DNA of 64,000 bases from Pseudonocardia cypriaca (GTDB lineage Bacteria; Actinomycetota; Actinomycetes; Mycobacteriales; Pseudonocardiaceae). The stretch spans positions 3,596,001-3,660,000 of the forward strand of contig NZ_VFPH01000001.1 in the NCBI RefSeq assembly GCF_006717045.1. The letters run 5' to 3'. Both the position numbers and the translations under genes were made by a program. This document shows positions 18,153-27,262 of the stretch, piece by piece. Below the pieces are notes generated by a model that was given only the letters and a program-made list of their open reading frames with translations, had not been told where the DNA came from and did no database searches. How positions within the stretch are numbered: the stretch's first letter is position 1; every line of letters starts with the position of its first letter.

Positions 18153-19090
18153 GCGACCGCCTCCGTCCGGGCGTGCTTCTCCGCGTAGGCCTGTGCGGCC
18201 TCGCGGACCCACGCGCCCTCCTCGTGCGCCCGCCTGCGCTGCGCCAGCCGCTGCGCGTTGCACGGCCCCGAGCCCGAGATCACGGACTTGAACTCGGCCC
18301 AGTCCGGCTCGGTGAAGTCGTAGTGCCCGCGCTCGGCGTTCCAGCGCAGGCCCGGATCGGGCAACGTGACGCCGAGCGCCTCGGCCTGCGGCACCGTCAT
18401 GTCGACGAAGCGCTGTCGCAGCTCGTCGTTGGTGTGCCGCTTGACGCCCCACGTCATCGACTGCTGGGTGTTGGGCGAGTCGCCGTCCGGGGGGCCGAAC
18501 ATCATCAGCGACGGCCACCAGAACCGGTTGGTCGACTCCTGCACCATCTCCCGCTGCGCGTCGGTGCCGTTGACCATCGCGAGCAGCAGCTCGTAGCCCT
18601 GCCGCTGGTGGAACGACTCCTCCTTGCAGATCCGCACCATGGCCCGCGCGTAGGGCCCGAAGGAGCAGCGGCACAGCGGCACCTGGTTGCAGATCGCGGC
18701 CCCGTCGACGAGCCAGCCGATCACGCCGACGTCGGCGTAGGAGAGCGTGGGGTAGTTGAAGATCGAGGAGTACTTCTGCTTCCCGCTGATCAGCTTCTCG
18801 GTGAGCTCCTCGCGGTCGACGCCCAGGGTTTCGGCGGCGGCGTAGAGGTACATGCCGTGCCCGGCCTCGTCCTGCACCTTGGCCAGCAGGATGGCCTTGC
18901 GCCGCAGGCTGGGGGCGCGCCGGATCCAGTTGCCCTCCGGCTGCATCCCGATGATCTCGGAGTGGGCGTGCTGCGCGATCTGGCGGATCAGCGTCTTCCG
19001 GTACGCCTCGGGCATCCAGTCGCGCGGCTCGATCCGCTGGTCGGCGGCGATCGTCGCGTCGAAGTGCGCCGCCAGTGCCGTCTCGTCCAT
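18149..19090 (-). CDS. paaA: Phenylacetyl-CoA 1,2-epoxidase catalytic subunit PaaA
   Basis: PaaA is the di-iron subunit that epoxidises the aromatic ring of phenylacetyl-CoA. The 313-residue sequence has iron-ligand helices including KVQDEAGHGMYLYAAAETLG and RICKEESFHQRQGYELL, and the conserved WWPSLMMFGPPD. The start at 19090 is preceded by GGAGG (complement of 19097-19101). An operator-like inverted repeat lies immediately upstream, so this gene heads the paaABCDE operon. The pathway continues with PaaG, PaaZ and beta-oxidation-type enzymes. Confidence 0.96.
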   Translation of the reverse strand: MDETALAAHFDATIAADQRIEPRDWMPEAYRKTLIRQIAQHAHSEIIGMQPEGNWIRRAPSLRRKAILLAKVQDEAGHGMYLYAAAETLGVDREELTEKLISGKQKYSSIFNYPTLSYADVGVIGWLVDGAAICNQVPLCRCSFGPYARAMVRICKEESFHQRQGYELLLAMVNGTDAQREMVQESTNRFWWPSLMMFGPPDGDSPNTQQSMTWGVKRHTNDELRQRFVDMTVPQAEALGVTLPDPGLRWNAERGHYDFTEPDWAEFKSVISGSGPCNAQRLAQRRRAHEEGAWVREAAQAYAEKHARTEAVA

Positions 19091-19103
19091 GAGCCGCCTC
19101 CGT

Positions 19104-19121
19104 ACCGAATGTTCGTTCGGT
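19104..19121. promoter_or_regulatory. Operator-like inverted repeat upstream of paaA
   Basis: The sequence ACCGAATGTTCGTTCGGT has 6-bp arms, ACCGAA and TTCGGT, and overlaps the paaA leader next to its ribosome site. It resembles the sites upstream of paaZ and of the enoyl-CoA hydratase gene (CCGAACG core). It is a likely binding site for the PaaR-like TetR regulator encoded at 19611-20225. Confidence 0.6.
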
Positions 19122-19161
19122 TCATGGTGGCGCACCGATGCCGGACGCGCAAGGCGGGTCC

Positions 19162-19587
19162 TCAGCTCCCGAGCCGGACGACCCCTGCGTCGGTCCGGGT
19201 GAAGCCGCAGTGCTCGAGGTAGAAGGCGGCGTGCTCGGGCACGAAGTCGACGTGCAGCCACTCGCACCCGGCATCGGCGGTGAGCCGGGCCGCCTCGGCG
19301 ACGAGGGCCGTCCCCATGCCGTCGCGCTGCCGCCCGGGCTCGACGACCACGTCCAGCAGGAAGGCGTGCACCCCGCCGTCCCACGCGACGTTCGCGAAGC
19401 CGATCATGCGGCCGTCGTCGTAGGCGCCGACCCAGGTGAGGCTGTGGCGGGCCAGCCGGTCGCCCCACCGCTGGAGGTTCGGCGTTCCGCCGAACGCGGC
19501 GGCGTGCAGGGCGGAGAGCTCCGCGTCGTCGACGGCGGGGCGGGCGCGCAGCTCGACGGCGGGATCCACGGGCGGGACCGTAGCCAC
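19162..19587 (-). CDS. GNAT family N-acetyltransferase
   Basis: This 141-residue acetyltransferase has the acetyl-CoA binding strand and loop DVVVEPGRQRDGMGTALVAEAARL (R/Q-x-x-G-x-G/A motif) and the later segment EWLHVDFVPEHAAFYLEHCGF. The GTG at 19587 is the chosen start; a second in-frame GTG at 19569 is possible. It lies between the PaaR-like gene and paaA on the same strand, but no substrate or pathway link can be read from it. Confidence 0.85.
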   Translation of the reverse strand: MATVPPVDPAVELRARPAVDDAELSALHAAAFGGTPNLQRWGDRLARHSLTWVGAYDDGRMIGFANVAWDGGVHAFLLDVVVEPGRQRDGMGTALVAEAARLTADAGCEWLHVDFVPEHAAFYLEHCGFTRTDAGVVRLGS

Positions 19588-19610
19588 GGGGCCGCCCGCG
19601 TTCGACCGGT

Positions 19611-20225
19611 TTATCGGTCGTGCGCGGCCGGCAGGATGCCCTCGAAGGCCGCGCGCGCGACCAGCTCCGGCAGGTGGTCCGGGCCGCGGTCGGGACGGAC
19701 CCACTCGACGACGGAGTTCACGAGGCCGGACAGCAGCCGGGCCGCGACGGCGGGCTCGACCTCGTTCCGCAGCTCTCCCGCGTCGACGGCCTCCTGCACG
19801 ATCGCCGCGACCCGGGCGTCGAACTCGCGGCGACGCTCGAGGGCCCACCGCTCGGATTCGGTGTTGCCGCGCACCCGCAGCAGCACGGTGACGTAGGGCA
19901 GCTCGGCGACGAGCACGGCCACCTGGCCGCGGACGATGTGCTGCAGCCGTTGCAGCGGGGTCCCGGACCGCGAGCCCTCCTCCTCCAGCACCGCGAACAG
20001 CCCGTCCAGCGCGCGTTCGAGGGCCGCCCGCAGCAGCGCTTCCTTGCCGCTGAAGTGGTGGTAGAACGACGACTTCGTGATCCCGGCCGCGCGCGAGAGG
20101 TCCTCCATCGAGGTGGCGTCGTAGCCGCGGGTGAGGAACTCCCGCACCGCCACCTCGAGTAGCGATCCCGGACCGTGGCTGGGCCGGCGCACCCGCCCGC
20201 CCGTCTGCGTGCTCACGCCAGTCAC
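19611..20225 (-). CDS. TetR family regulator, PaaR-like
   Basis: This 204-residue repressor has an N-terminal helix-turn-helix, TSMEDLSRAAGITKSSFYHHFSGKEALLRAALE, and a helical ligand-binding half. GTG at 20225 overlaps the hydratase stop (GTGA); a GTG at 20216 is an alternative. In actinobacteria and Thermus, TetR-type PaaR proteins repress phenylacetate genes and are released by phenylacetyl-CoA. The location inside the cluster and the repeated CCGAACG sites suggest the same role here. The gene is co-transcribed with its putative target, the hydratase gene, so it would be autoregulated. Confidence 0.85.
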   Translation of the reverse strand: MTGVSTQTGGRVRRPSHGPGSLLEVAVREFLTRGYDATSMEDLSRAAGITKSSFYHHFSGKEALLRAALERALDGLFAVLEEEGSRSGTPLQRLQHIVRGQVAVLVAELPYVTVLLRVRGNTESERWALERRREFDARVAAIVQEAVDAGELRNEVEPAVAARLLSGLVNSVVEWVRPDRGPDHLPELVARAAFEGILPAAHDR

Positions 20226-21016
20226 CGGCCCTCGAAGGTGGGGCGCCGCTTCTCCAGGAAGGCGGCCACCGCGTTCACGTGGTCGGACGTGGCGGCCAGC
20301 CGCGCCTGCGCGCGTGCCTCCGCGGCGAGCACGTCGTCCAGGTGCGCGGTCGCTCCGTACCGCACCGCCTTGCGGACCTCGGCGTACGCCCGCGTCGGGC
20401 CGGCCGCGAGCCGCCCGGCCAGCTCCAGCGCGGTGCCGAGCACCTCGTCGGCCGGCACGACCGTGCGCACCAGGCCCCATGCCTGCGCGTCCTCGGCGGT
20501 GAAGCTCTCGCCGAGCAGCAGCAGTTCGAGGGCCCGCGAGACGCCGACCGCGTGTGCGAGGCCTGCCGACAGCCCGGAGTCGGCCGTGAGCCCGATCCCG
20601 GTGAACGCGGTCGAGAAGGAGGCCCCGGCTGCGGCGATGCGCAGGTCGCAGGCGAGCGCGAAGCCCAGTCCCGCGCCGACGCACGGCCCGTTGATCGCGG
20701 CGACCACCGGGAACGGCAGCTCGGTGAGGCCGCGGACGATCGGGTTGTAGTGCTCGGCGACCGTGTCGAACGCGGTGGCCGGGTCCCGGCGCAATGCCTC
20801 GGCGTGCTCGCCGAGGTCCTGCCCCACGCAGAACGCCTTGCCCGCACCGGTCAGCACGAGGGCCCGCACGTCGTCGGCGGCGGCGAGGTCGGCGAGCGCG
20901 GCGAGCAGCGCGTCCTTCAGCTCCCGGGTGAGCGCGTTGTAGCGCGCGGGCCGCTGGAGCGTGAGCACGGCGACGGCGCCGTCGCGCGAGAGACCCACGG
21001 CCGGATCATCGGTCAT
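20222..21016 (-). CDS. Enoyl-CoA hydratase/isomerase, PaaG-like
   Basis: The 264-residue crotonase-fold enzyme contains the oxyanion-hole segments GAGKAFCVGQDLGEH and NGPCVGAGLGFALACDLRIA, and ends with AFLEKRRPTFEGR. The residues SFSTAFTGIGLTADSGLS follow the PaaG pattern, in which an Asp stands in the active site in place of a hydratase Glu. It therefore probably isomerises the ring epoxide to the oxepin. PaaF is a less likely alternative. It is divergent from paaZ and translationally coupled to the TetR gene. Confidence 0.85.
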   Translation of the reverse strand: MTDDPAVGLSRDGAVAVLTLQRPARYNALTRELKDALLAALADLAAADDVRALVLTGAGKAFCVGQDLGEHAEALRRDPATAFDTVAEHYNPIVRGLTELPFPVVAAINGPCVGAGLGFALACDLRIAAAGASFSTAFTGIGLTADSGLSAGLAHAVGVSRALELLLLGESFTAEDAQAWGLVRTVVPADEVLGTALELAGRLAAGPTRAYAEVRKAVRYGATAHLDDVLAAEARAQARLAATSDHVNAVAAFLEKRRPTFEGR

Positions 21017-21036
21017 CGCGCCAGCGTAACGGCCAA

Positions 21037-21048
21037 CCGAACGATCGG
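21037..21048. promoter_or_regulatory. Operator-like site upstream of the PaaG-like gene
   Basis: CCGAACGATCGG is a near-palindrome 21 bases upstream of the hydratase start. It shares the CCGAACG core with the paaA and paaZ sites. It is a plausible PaaR-type operator for the leftward unit; the assignment rests on similarity and position only. Confidence 0.5.
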
Positions 21049-21060
21049 TCGCCCCTCGCG

Positions 21061-21117
21061 TTCCGACGAACGGCGCGTTCGTCGGATAGGTACCGACGAG
21101 CGCGCCGTTCATCGGAA
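21061..21117. repeat. Compound palindromic element between the paa divergons
   Basis: Two consecutive palindromes, CCGACGAACG-GCG-CGTTCGTCGG (21063-21085) and a two-mismatch inverted copy (21093-21115), are joined by ATAGGTA. The pair together forms a larger inverted repeat with outer arms TTCCGACGAAC / GTTCATCGGAA. The GC-rich sequence differs from the operator sites on each side. It resembles in style the palindromes at 3377-3433 and 44262-44311. Confidence 0.7.
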
Positions 21118-21160
21118 TCGGGATCTGGGATGCGCGCACGGATGGTGCTAGCGTCGGCCC

Positions 21161-21176
21161 CCGAACGAACGGTCGG
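21161..21176. promoter_or_regulatory. Operator-like site at the paaZ promoter
   Basis: CCGAACGAACGGTCGG has CCGA/TCGG ends and the CCGAACG core. It lies just downstream of a TAGCGT -10-like hexamer (21149-21154) and 28 bases before the paaZ ATG. Binding here would cover the transcription start, which fits repression by the PaaR-like protein. Confidence 0.55.
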
Positions 21177-21203
21177 TTGAGCGAGACCAACGGAGGCCCG
21201 TCG

Positions 21204-23249
21204 ATGGCGCCCGTCCTGCGCAGCTACGTGAGCGGCGGCTGGCACCGCCCGACCGAGGAGGGCAGGCCGCTCCACGACGCGGTCACCGGGGCCGAGGTGG
21301 CCCGCATCTCGTCGGCCGGCGTCGACTTCGCAGGCGCACTGGAGCACGGCAGGCGCGTCGGCGGGCCCGCGCTGCGGGAGCTGACCTTCCACCAGCGCGC
21401 GGCCCTGCTCAAGGCGCTCGGCCAGCACCTGCGCGAGCACCGCGACCAGCTCTACGCCGTCTCGGCCCGGACCGGCGCCACCCTCGGCGACTCCAAGTTC
21501 GACGTCGACGGCGGCATCGGCGTGCTGCTCGCGTACGCCTCGAAGGGCCGCCGCGAACTGCCCAACGACACGTTCTACGTCGACGGCGCCGTGGAGCCGC
21601 TCGGCCGCGGCGGCACGTTCGTCGGCCAGCACCTCTGCACGCCGCTGCACGGGGTCGCGGTGCAGGTCAACGCGTTCAACTTCCCGGTGTGGGGGCCGCT
21701 GGAGAAGCTCGCGCCCGCGTTCCTCGCCGGCGTGCCGTCGCTGGTGAAGCCGGCCAGCCCCACCGCGTTCCTCACCGCCGAGCTGGTGGAGCTGATCGTC
21801 GGGTCCGGGCTGCTGCCCGAGGGCTCGCTGCAGTTCGTGGCAGGCGGCATCGGGGACCTGTTCGACCACCTCACCGAGCAGGACCTCGTCTCGTTCACCG
21901 GCTCCGCGTCGACCGCCGCGAAGCTGCGCACGCACCTCACCGTCGTGCAGCGCGCCGTGCGGTTCACCGCCGAGGCCGACTCGCTCAACCTCTCCGTGCT
22001 CGGCCCCGACGCCACGCCCGGCACACCGGAGTTCGACCTGTACGTGAAGGCCGTCGTCGGCGAGATGACGGTCAAGGCGGGCCAGAAGTGCACCGCGATC
22101 CGCCGCGCGTTCGTGCCGGAACAGCACGTGGACGCCGTGGTCGAGGCGGTGTCGGCGCGGCTGGCCCGCACCACGATCGGCAACCCGGCGAGCGAGGGCG
22201 TGCGCATGGGTGCGCTGGCAAGCCTCGAGCAGCGGGAGGAGGTGCGCCGCAGCGTCAAGGCACTCGCCGACGCCGGGCGGATCGTCTTCGGCGACCCGGA
22301 GGAGGTCGACGTGGTCGACGCCGACGCGGAGCGCGGCGCGTTCGTCTCCCCCATCCTGCTGGTGGGCGACCCCGACCGGGCCGAGCCGCACGAGGTCGAG
22401 GCGTTCGGACCGGTCTCGACGGTGCTGCCCTACACCAGCACCGAGCAGCTCATCGACTACGCGGCGCGCGGGCAGGGCAGCCTCGTCGGCTCGGTGGTCA
22501 CCGCCGATCCCGCGTTCGCGCGGCAGGTGGTGCTCGGCGTCGCCCCCTGGCACGGGCGCCTGCTGGTGCTGAACGAGAAGGACGCGAAGGAGTCCACCGG
22601 GCACGGCTCCCCGCTCCCGGCGCTGGTGCACGGCGGCCCCGGCCGCGCGGGCGGCGGCGAGGAGATGGGCGGCATCCGCGGCGTGCTGCACCACATGCAG
22701 CGCACGGCGGTGCAGGCCGACCCGGACACGCTCACCGCGATCACCGGCCGCTGGGTCGCCGGCTCGCAGCGGACCGTCACCGACGTCCACCCGTTCCGCA
22801 AGCACCTGGAGGAGCTGCGGGTGGGCGACACGGTCGTCGGCGGCCCGCGCCGGGTGACGCAGGAGGACGTGGAGCACTTCGCCGAGTTCACCGGCGACAA
22901 CTTCTACGCGCACATGGACGCGGAGGCCGCAGCGGCCAACCCGCTCTTCGGCGAGCGGGTGGCGCACGGCTACCTCGTGGTGTCGCTCGCAGCAGGCCTG
23001 TTCGTGGACCCCGACCCGGGCCCGGTGCTGGCCAACTTCGGCGTCGACGGCCTGCGCTTCCTCACGCCCGTCAAGTTCGGCGACGAGCTGACGGTCACCA
23101 TGACCTGCAAGCAGCTCACGCCGCGCGACACGGCCGCGTACGGCGAGGTGCGGTGGGACGCCGACGTCACGCGCCAGGACGGCGAGTCGGTGGCGCGGTA
23201 CGACGTGCTGACGCTGGTGGCGAAGAAGTCGGCACAGAAGGAGGCGTAG
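21204..23249 (+). CDS. paaZ: Bifunctional oxepin-CoA hydrolase/semialdehyde dehydrogenase PaaZ
   Basis: PaaZ opens the oxepin-CoA ring and oxidises the resulting semialdehyde. The 681-residue protein has an aldehyde dehydrogenase domain (residues 1 to about 520) with VQVNAFNFPVWGPLEK, the Glu in RFTAEADSLN and the catalytic Cys in AGQKCTAIRRAF. A MaoC-like R-hydratase domain follows (about 535-680) with the motif FTGDNFYAHMDAEAA...ERVAHGYL. ATG at 21204 has a GGAGG site at 21192-21196. Full fusion length is retained. It is the first gene of the rightward paaZ-paaK unit. Confidence 0.96.
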   Translation: MAPVLRSYVSGGWHRPTEEGRPLHDAVTGAEVARISSAGVDFAGALEHGRRVGGPALRELTFHQRAALLKALGQHLREHRDQLYAVSARTGATLGDSKFDVDGGIGVLLAYASKGRRELPNDTFYVDGAVEPLGRGGTFVGQHLCTPLHGVAVQVNAFNFPVWGPLEKLAPAFLAGVPSLVKPASPTAFLTAELVELIVGSGLLPEGSLQFVAGGIGDLFDHLTEQDLVSFTGSASTAAKLRTHLTVVQRAVRFTAEADSLNLSVLGPDATPGTPEFDLYVKAVVGEMTVKAGQKCTAIRRAFVPEQHVDAVVEAVSARLARTTIGNPASEGVRMGALASLEQREEVRRSVKALADAGRIVFGDPEEVDVVDADAERGAFVSPILLVGDPDRAEPHEVEAFGPVSTVLPYTSTEQLIDYAARGQGSLVGSVVTADPAFARQVVLGVAPWHGRLLVLNEKDAKESTGHGSPLPALVHGGPGRAGGGEEMGGIRGVLHHMQRTAVQADPDTLTAITGRWVAGSQRTVTDVHPFRKHLEELRVGDTVVGGPRRVTQEDVEHFAEFTGDNFYAHMDAEAAAANPLFGERVAHGYLVVSLAAGLFVDPDPGPVLANFGVDGLRFLTPVKFGDELTVTMTCKQLTPRDTAAYGEVRWDADVTRQDGESVARYDVLTLVAKKSAQKEA

Positions 23250-23251
23250 CG

Positions 23252-24583
23252 GTGACGACGATCGAACGGCGTCTCGGAGAGGCACCTCCGACGGAGCTGC
23301 TGGACCCCGCCGAGCGCATGTCCGTGGACGAGCTGCGGGCCCTGCAGCTGGAACGGCTGCACTGGACGCTGCGGCACGCCTACGACAACGTGCCGTTCTA
23401 CCGGGCGAAGTTCGACGCGGCCGGGGTGCACCCCGACGACTGCAAGGAGCTCGGCGACCTCGCGAAGTTCCCCACCACGTCGAAGGCCGACCTGCGCGAC
23501 AACTACCCGTTCGGGATGTTCGCGGTGCCCCAGGACCAGGTGCGCCGCATCCACGCCTCTTCGGGCACCACCGGCAAGCCCACCGTGGTGGGCTACACCG
23601 AGCGCGACATCGACAACTGGGCCACCCTCATGGCCCGCTCGATCCGCGCGGCGGGCGGGCGGCCCGGCCACAAGGTGCACGTGGCGTACGGGTACGGCCT
23701 GTTCACCGGCGGCCTCGGCGCGCACTACGGGGCGGAGAAGCTGGGGGCCACGGTCATCCCGGTGTCCGGCGGCATGACCCCGCGGCAGGTCCAGCTGATC
23801 CAGGACTTCCGGCCCGAGATCATCATGGTCACGCCCTCGTACATGCTCACGATCATCGACGAGTTCGAGAAGCAGGGCATCGACCCGGCCTCCTCCTCGC
23901 TGCGGGTCGGGATCTTCGGCGCGGAGCCGTGGACCGAGCAGATGCGCGTCGAGATCGAGAACCGCACGGACATGCACGCCGTCGACATCTACGGGTTGTC
24001 GGAGGTGATGGGCCCCGGCGTCTCCCAGGAGTGCGTGGAGACCAAGGACGGGCTGCACATCTGGGAGGACGCCTTCTACCCCGAGGTGATCGACCCCATC
24101 GACGGCGTGCCGATGCGGGAGGGCGAGGAGGGCGAGCTGCTGTTCACCTCGCTCACCAAGGAGGCGCTGCCGATCATCCGCTACCGCACCCGCGACCTCA
24201 CCCGGCTGCTGCCGGGCACCGCGCGGCCTGCGATGCGGCGGATGCAGAAGATCACCGGCCGCAGCGACGACATGATCATCCTGCGCGGGGTGAACGTCTT
24301 CCCCACCCAGATCGAGGAGATCGTCCTGCGCACGCAGGGGCTCGCGCCGCACTTCCAGCTCGTCCTCACCACCGAGGGCCGCCTCGACGCCCTCACCGTG
24401 CGCGTCGAGGCCCGGCCGGACTGCCCGCCGGAGCGGCGCACGGCCGCGGCCGAGAGCCTCGTCACCGCCGTCAAGGACACGGTCGGGGTGAGCGTCGGCT
24501 GCGAGGTCGTGGACCCCGAGACGCTCGAACGATCGGTTGGCAAGCTGCAGCGGCTCAAGGACCAGCGCAAACGGGAGGCTTGA
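23252..24583 (+). CDS. paaK: Phenylacetate-CoA ligase
   Basis: PaaK activates phenylacetate with ATP and CoA, the entry step of the pathway. Its 443 residues contain the P-loop-like AMP-binding motif SSGTTGKPTVVGYT, AEPWTEQMR, YGLSEVMGPGVSQEC, RTRDLTRLLPG and the hinge GRSDDMIILRGVNVFPTQIEE. GTG at 23252 lies 2 bases after the paaZ stop, so the genes are co-transcribed. A CGAACGATCGGTT match to the putative operator lies in the 3' end of this gene (24526-24538), possibly by chance. Confidence 0.96.
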   Translation: MTTIERRLGEAPPTELLDPAERMSVDELRALQLERLHWTLRHAYDNVPFYRAKFDAAGVHPDDCKELGDLAKFPTTSKADLRDNYPFGMFAVPQDQVRRIHASSGTTGKPTVVGYTERDIDNWATLMARSIRAAGGRPGHKVHVAYGYGLFTGGLGAHYGAEKLGATVIPVSGGMTPRQVQLIQDFRPEIIMVTPSYMLTIIDEFEKQGIDPASSSLRVGIFGAEPWTEQMRVEIENRTDMHAVDIYGLSEVMGPGVSQECVETKDGLHIWEDAFYPEVIDPIDGVPMREGEEGELLFTSLTKEALPIIRYRTRDLTRLLPGTARPAMRRMQKITGRSDDMIILRGVNVFPTQIEEIVLRTQGLAPHFQLVLTTEGRLDALTVRVEARPDCPPERRTAAAESLVTAVKDTVGVSVGCEVVDPETLERSVGKLQRLKDQRKREA

Positions 24584-24616
24584 CCTCCACCCGGCTTCAA
24601 CGTGCTCACTGCTCGG

Positions 24617-25636
24617 ATGAGCGATGTGTTGGACGAGACCTACCAGCGGCTGCACCGCACCGGCCCGGAGTTCGTCGGATGGCTGAGCAACCACGGCCCG
24701 ATGGCGGCGGACGCCCTGATCCGCCTCGGCCGCGGCGCGGAGGTCGAGCGCTGGGTCGAGGAGTACGCGCAGCGGCTGGACGCCGAGCCAGCGGCCCGCT
24801 GGCCGATCCGCGAGGAGGAGTGGCGCGAACCGCTCGGCGACCCGGTGCGCCTCGGTGACTGGTGCGCCCTGTTCACCGCCCAGGTGCACCGGGAACCGTG
24901 GACCGACGTGCTGACCCGCTGGTGGCCGCGGCTGCTCCCGGGGGCGGTCGCCGCCTCGACGCACGGGTTGATCCGCACCGGGCACGCGGTGCGCGCGCTG
25001 CGAGAGCGGGAGACGCCGCAGCGGCTCGACGAGCTCGCGGCGGCCCTTGGCTACTGGGCCGCGCGCTGGCAGCCGCTGCCCGGCCAGCGGCCGCCCGCCG
25101 GCACGGCCGACGTCGCGAGCGCGCTCGCCGCGCTGCCCGCGGTGGACGCCGCAGGAGGCGCGCGCACCCGGATCGCGCGGCTCGGCGAGACGCCCGCGTG
25201 GCCGGTCTCGCTCGGCAGGCTCCGCCCCGTGCAGGAGGCGGCGGCCGTTCCCGAGGCGCTCGACGCGCTGGTCGACGCGGCCGTCACCGGCTACGGCCGC
25301 TGGGCGCACGGCAACCCGGTGATGCTCGTGCACGCGGCCACCGCACCCCGCGCCGCCGCCCTCGTGCTCCCCGCGCTCCCGGTGCAGCTGTGGCGCGCGA
25401 CGTACGAGACGGCGTGGGCGGTCTCGGCCGCGATCACCAGCGCGTACCGTCCGCGGGACGCGGGCGTCGCCGAGCCCACCCCGCTCGACGTCGACGAGGT
25501 CGTCGACCGGGCCGTCGCCACCCGCGACGAGCACGCGATCAAGTTCGTAGAGGTGGCGCGCGAGTCGCACGACCGGGGCAACCCGCACGCGCTCGCGGCC
25601 GGTGAGCGCGCGGCGGACCTGCTCCTGCCAAGCTGA
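24617..25636 (+). CDS. Questin oxidase-like protein (DUF4243)
   Basis: This 339-residue protein has the questin oxidase family opening, in which a substrate-binding SNHGPMAADALIRLG follows an N-terminal YQRLHRTGPEFVGWL. Fungal members carry out Baeyer-Villiger-type ring opening of anthraquinones without obvious cofactor motifs. Actinobacterial members are mostly uncharacterised. The HG-rich segments AASTHGLIRTGHAVRAL and YGRWAHGNPVMLVHAATAPRA are conserved-looking. It stands alone after paaK; ATG at 24617 was chosen over one at 24602. Confidence 0.75.
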   Translation: MSDVLDETYQRLHRTGPEFVGWLSNHGPMAADALIRLGRGAEVERWVEEYAQRLDAEPAARWPIREEEWREPLGDPVRLGDWCALFTAQVHREPWTDVLTRWWPRLLPGAVAASTHGLIRTGHAVRALRERETPQRLDELAAALGYWAARWQPLPGQRPPAGTADVASALAALPAVDAAGGARTRIARLGETPAWPVSLGRLRPVQEAAAVPEALDALVDAAVTGYGRWAHGNPVMLVHAATAPRAAALVLPALPVQLWRATYETAWAVSAAITSAYRPRDAGVAEPTPLDVDEVVDRAVATRDEHAIKFVEVARESHDRGNPHALAAGERAADLLLPS

Positions 25637-25671
25637 CCGAGCACGCCACCCCGAGCCCCGGAGCCGCCACG

Positions 25672-26763
25672 GTGATCAACGACGACGAACGCATCGCCCT
25701 GTTCCTCGACTACGAGAACCTGGCGATCGGGGCGCGCGACGGGCTCGGGGTGGTCCCGTTCGACTTCGGCCCGGTGGCCGACGCGCTCGCCGAACGCGGG
25801 CGGGTGGTCGCGCGGCGGGCCTACGCCGACTGGTCCGCCTTCGACGAGGACCGCAGGCTGCTGACCAGGGCGCAGGTGGAGCTGATCGAGATCCCGCAGC
25901 GCGTCGGTGGCTCCCGCAAGAACGCCGCCGACATCAAGATGGCGGTCGACGCGATCGAGCTCGCCTTCGCACGCGGGTTCATCACCACGTTCGCGATCGG
26001 CACCGGCGACTCCGACTTCACGCCGCTGGTCCACAAGCTGCGCGAGCTGGACAAGCGGGTGATCGGGATCGGCGTGCAGTCCTCGACGTCGGCGCTGCTG
26101 CCGCCCGCCTGCGACGAGTTCCTGTTCTACGACCGCCTGCCCGGTGTCGAGCCGGGGCAGCCGGTCCGCCGCGGCCGCGCCCGGTCCCGTCCGCAGGTGG
26201 CGGCCCTCGAGCCGCTGGTCGAGGAGGCCGCTCCCGCCGAAGGGCCCACGGCGGCCGAGGAGTCGGCGCAGACCGATGACGGGGACCCGGCACAGCTCGT
26301 CACCCGCACCCTCGCCGGCCTGCAGCGCCACGCCGACGGACCGGTGCTCGCCTCCCGGCTCAAGCGCGCCGTCCTGCGCAAGGACCCCACGTTCGACGAG
26401 GCCGACCACGGCTTCCGCGGGTTCGGCGAGCTACTGCGCCACCTGGAGAGCGAGCACGTCCTCCAGCTACGGGCCGGGTCGGCGCAGGGCGACCCCGAGG
26501 TGAGCTTCCCCGAGGACGGCTCTGAGGTCGACGAGGCGTTCGCACTGCTCGTCGACGTCGTCCGGCAGCTCCAGGCGTCCGGGTCGCGGCCCCAGCTCAG
26601 CGGGCTCAAGGACCAGCTGCGCAAGCGGCGACCGGACTTCAGCGAGAAGCGCTACGGCTTCAACACGTTCCTGTCCTTCGCCAAGGCCGCCCGCGCCCGC
26701 AACCTGATCGGCATGGAGTGGGACGAGGACACGAGCAGCTACCTGCTGCACGTGCCGGCGTGA
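25672..26763 (+). CDS. NYN (PIN-like) domain protein with two OST-HTH/LOTUS domains
   Basis: This is a 363-residue LabA-like protein. The N-terminal NYN nuclease domain (residues about 5-155) has acidic motifs in ALFLDYENLAI, KNAADIKMAVDAIELAF and TGDSDFTPLVHKLRE. A linker of low complexity follows. Two OST-HTH/LOTUS modules then occur (about 205-265, with LKRAVLRKDPTFDEADHGFRGF; and about 285-355, with LKDQLRKRRPDFSEKRYGFNTF). The combination suggests an RNA-binding ribonuclease. Targets are unknown. It starts with GTG and converges with the thioredoxin gene, only 4 bases away. Confidence 0.9.
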   Translation: MINDDERIALFLDYENLAIGARDGLGVVPFDFGPVADALAERGRVVARRAYADWSAFDEDRRLLTRAQVELIEIPQRVGGSRKNAADIKMAVDAIELAFARGFITTFAIGTGDSDFTPLVHKLRELDKRVIGIGVQSSTSALLPPACDEFLFYDRLPGVEPGQPVRRGRARSRPQVAALEPLVEEAAPAEGPTAAEESAQTDDGDPAQLVTRTLAGLQRHADGPVLASRLKRAVLRKDPTFDEADHGFRGFGELLRHLESEHVLQLRAGSAQGDPEVSFPEDGSEVDEAFALLVDVVRQLQASGSRPQLSGLKDQLRKRRPDFSEKRYGFNTFLSFAKAARARNLIGMEWDEDTSSYLLHVPA

Positions 26764-26767
26764 CGCG

Positions 26768-27157
<390 letters not shown>

Positions 27158-27262
27158 GGGCGGTGCAACGAAGCCGATCCCGCGGGTGTTCCGGATGCTC
27201 TTGCCGATACCTCAAGGGGCCTCCGTCGACGCATGCTGGCCGAGGCCGGAGGATGACCGGTC

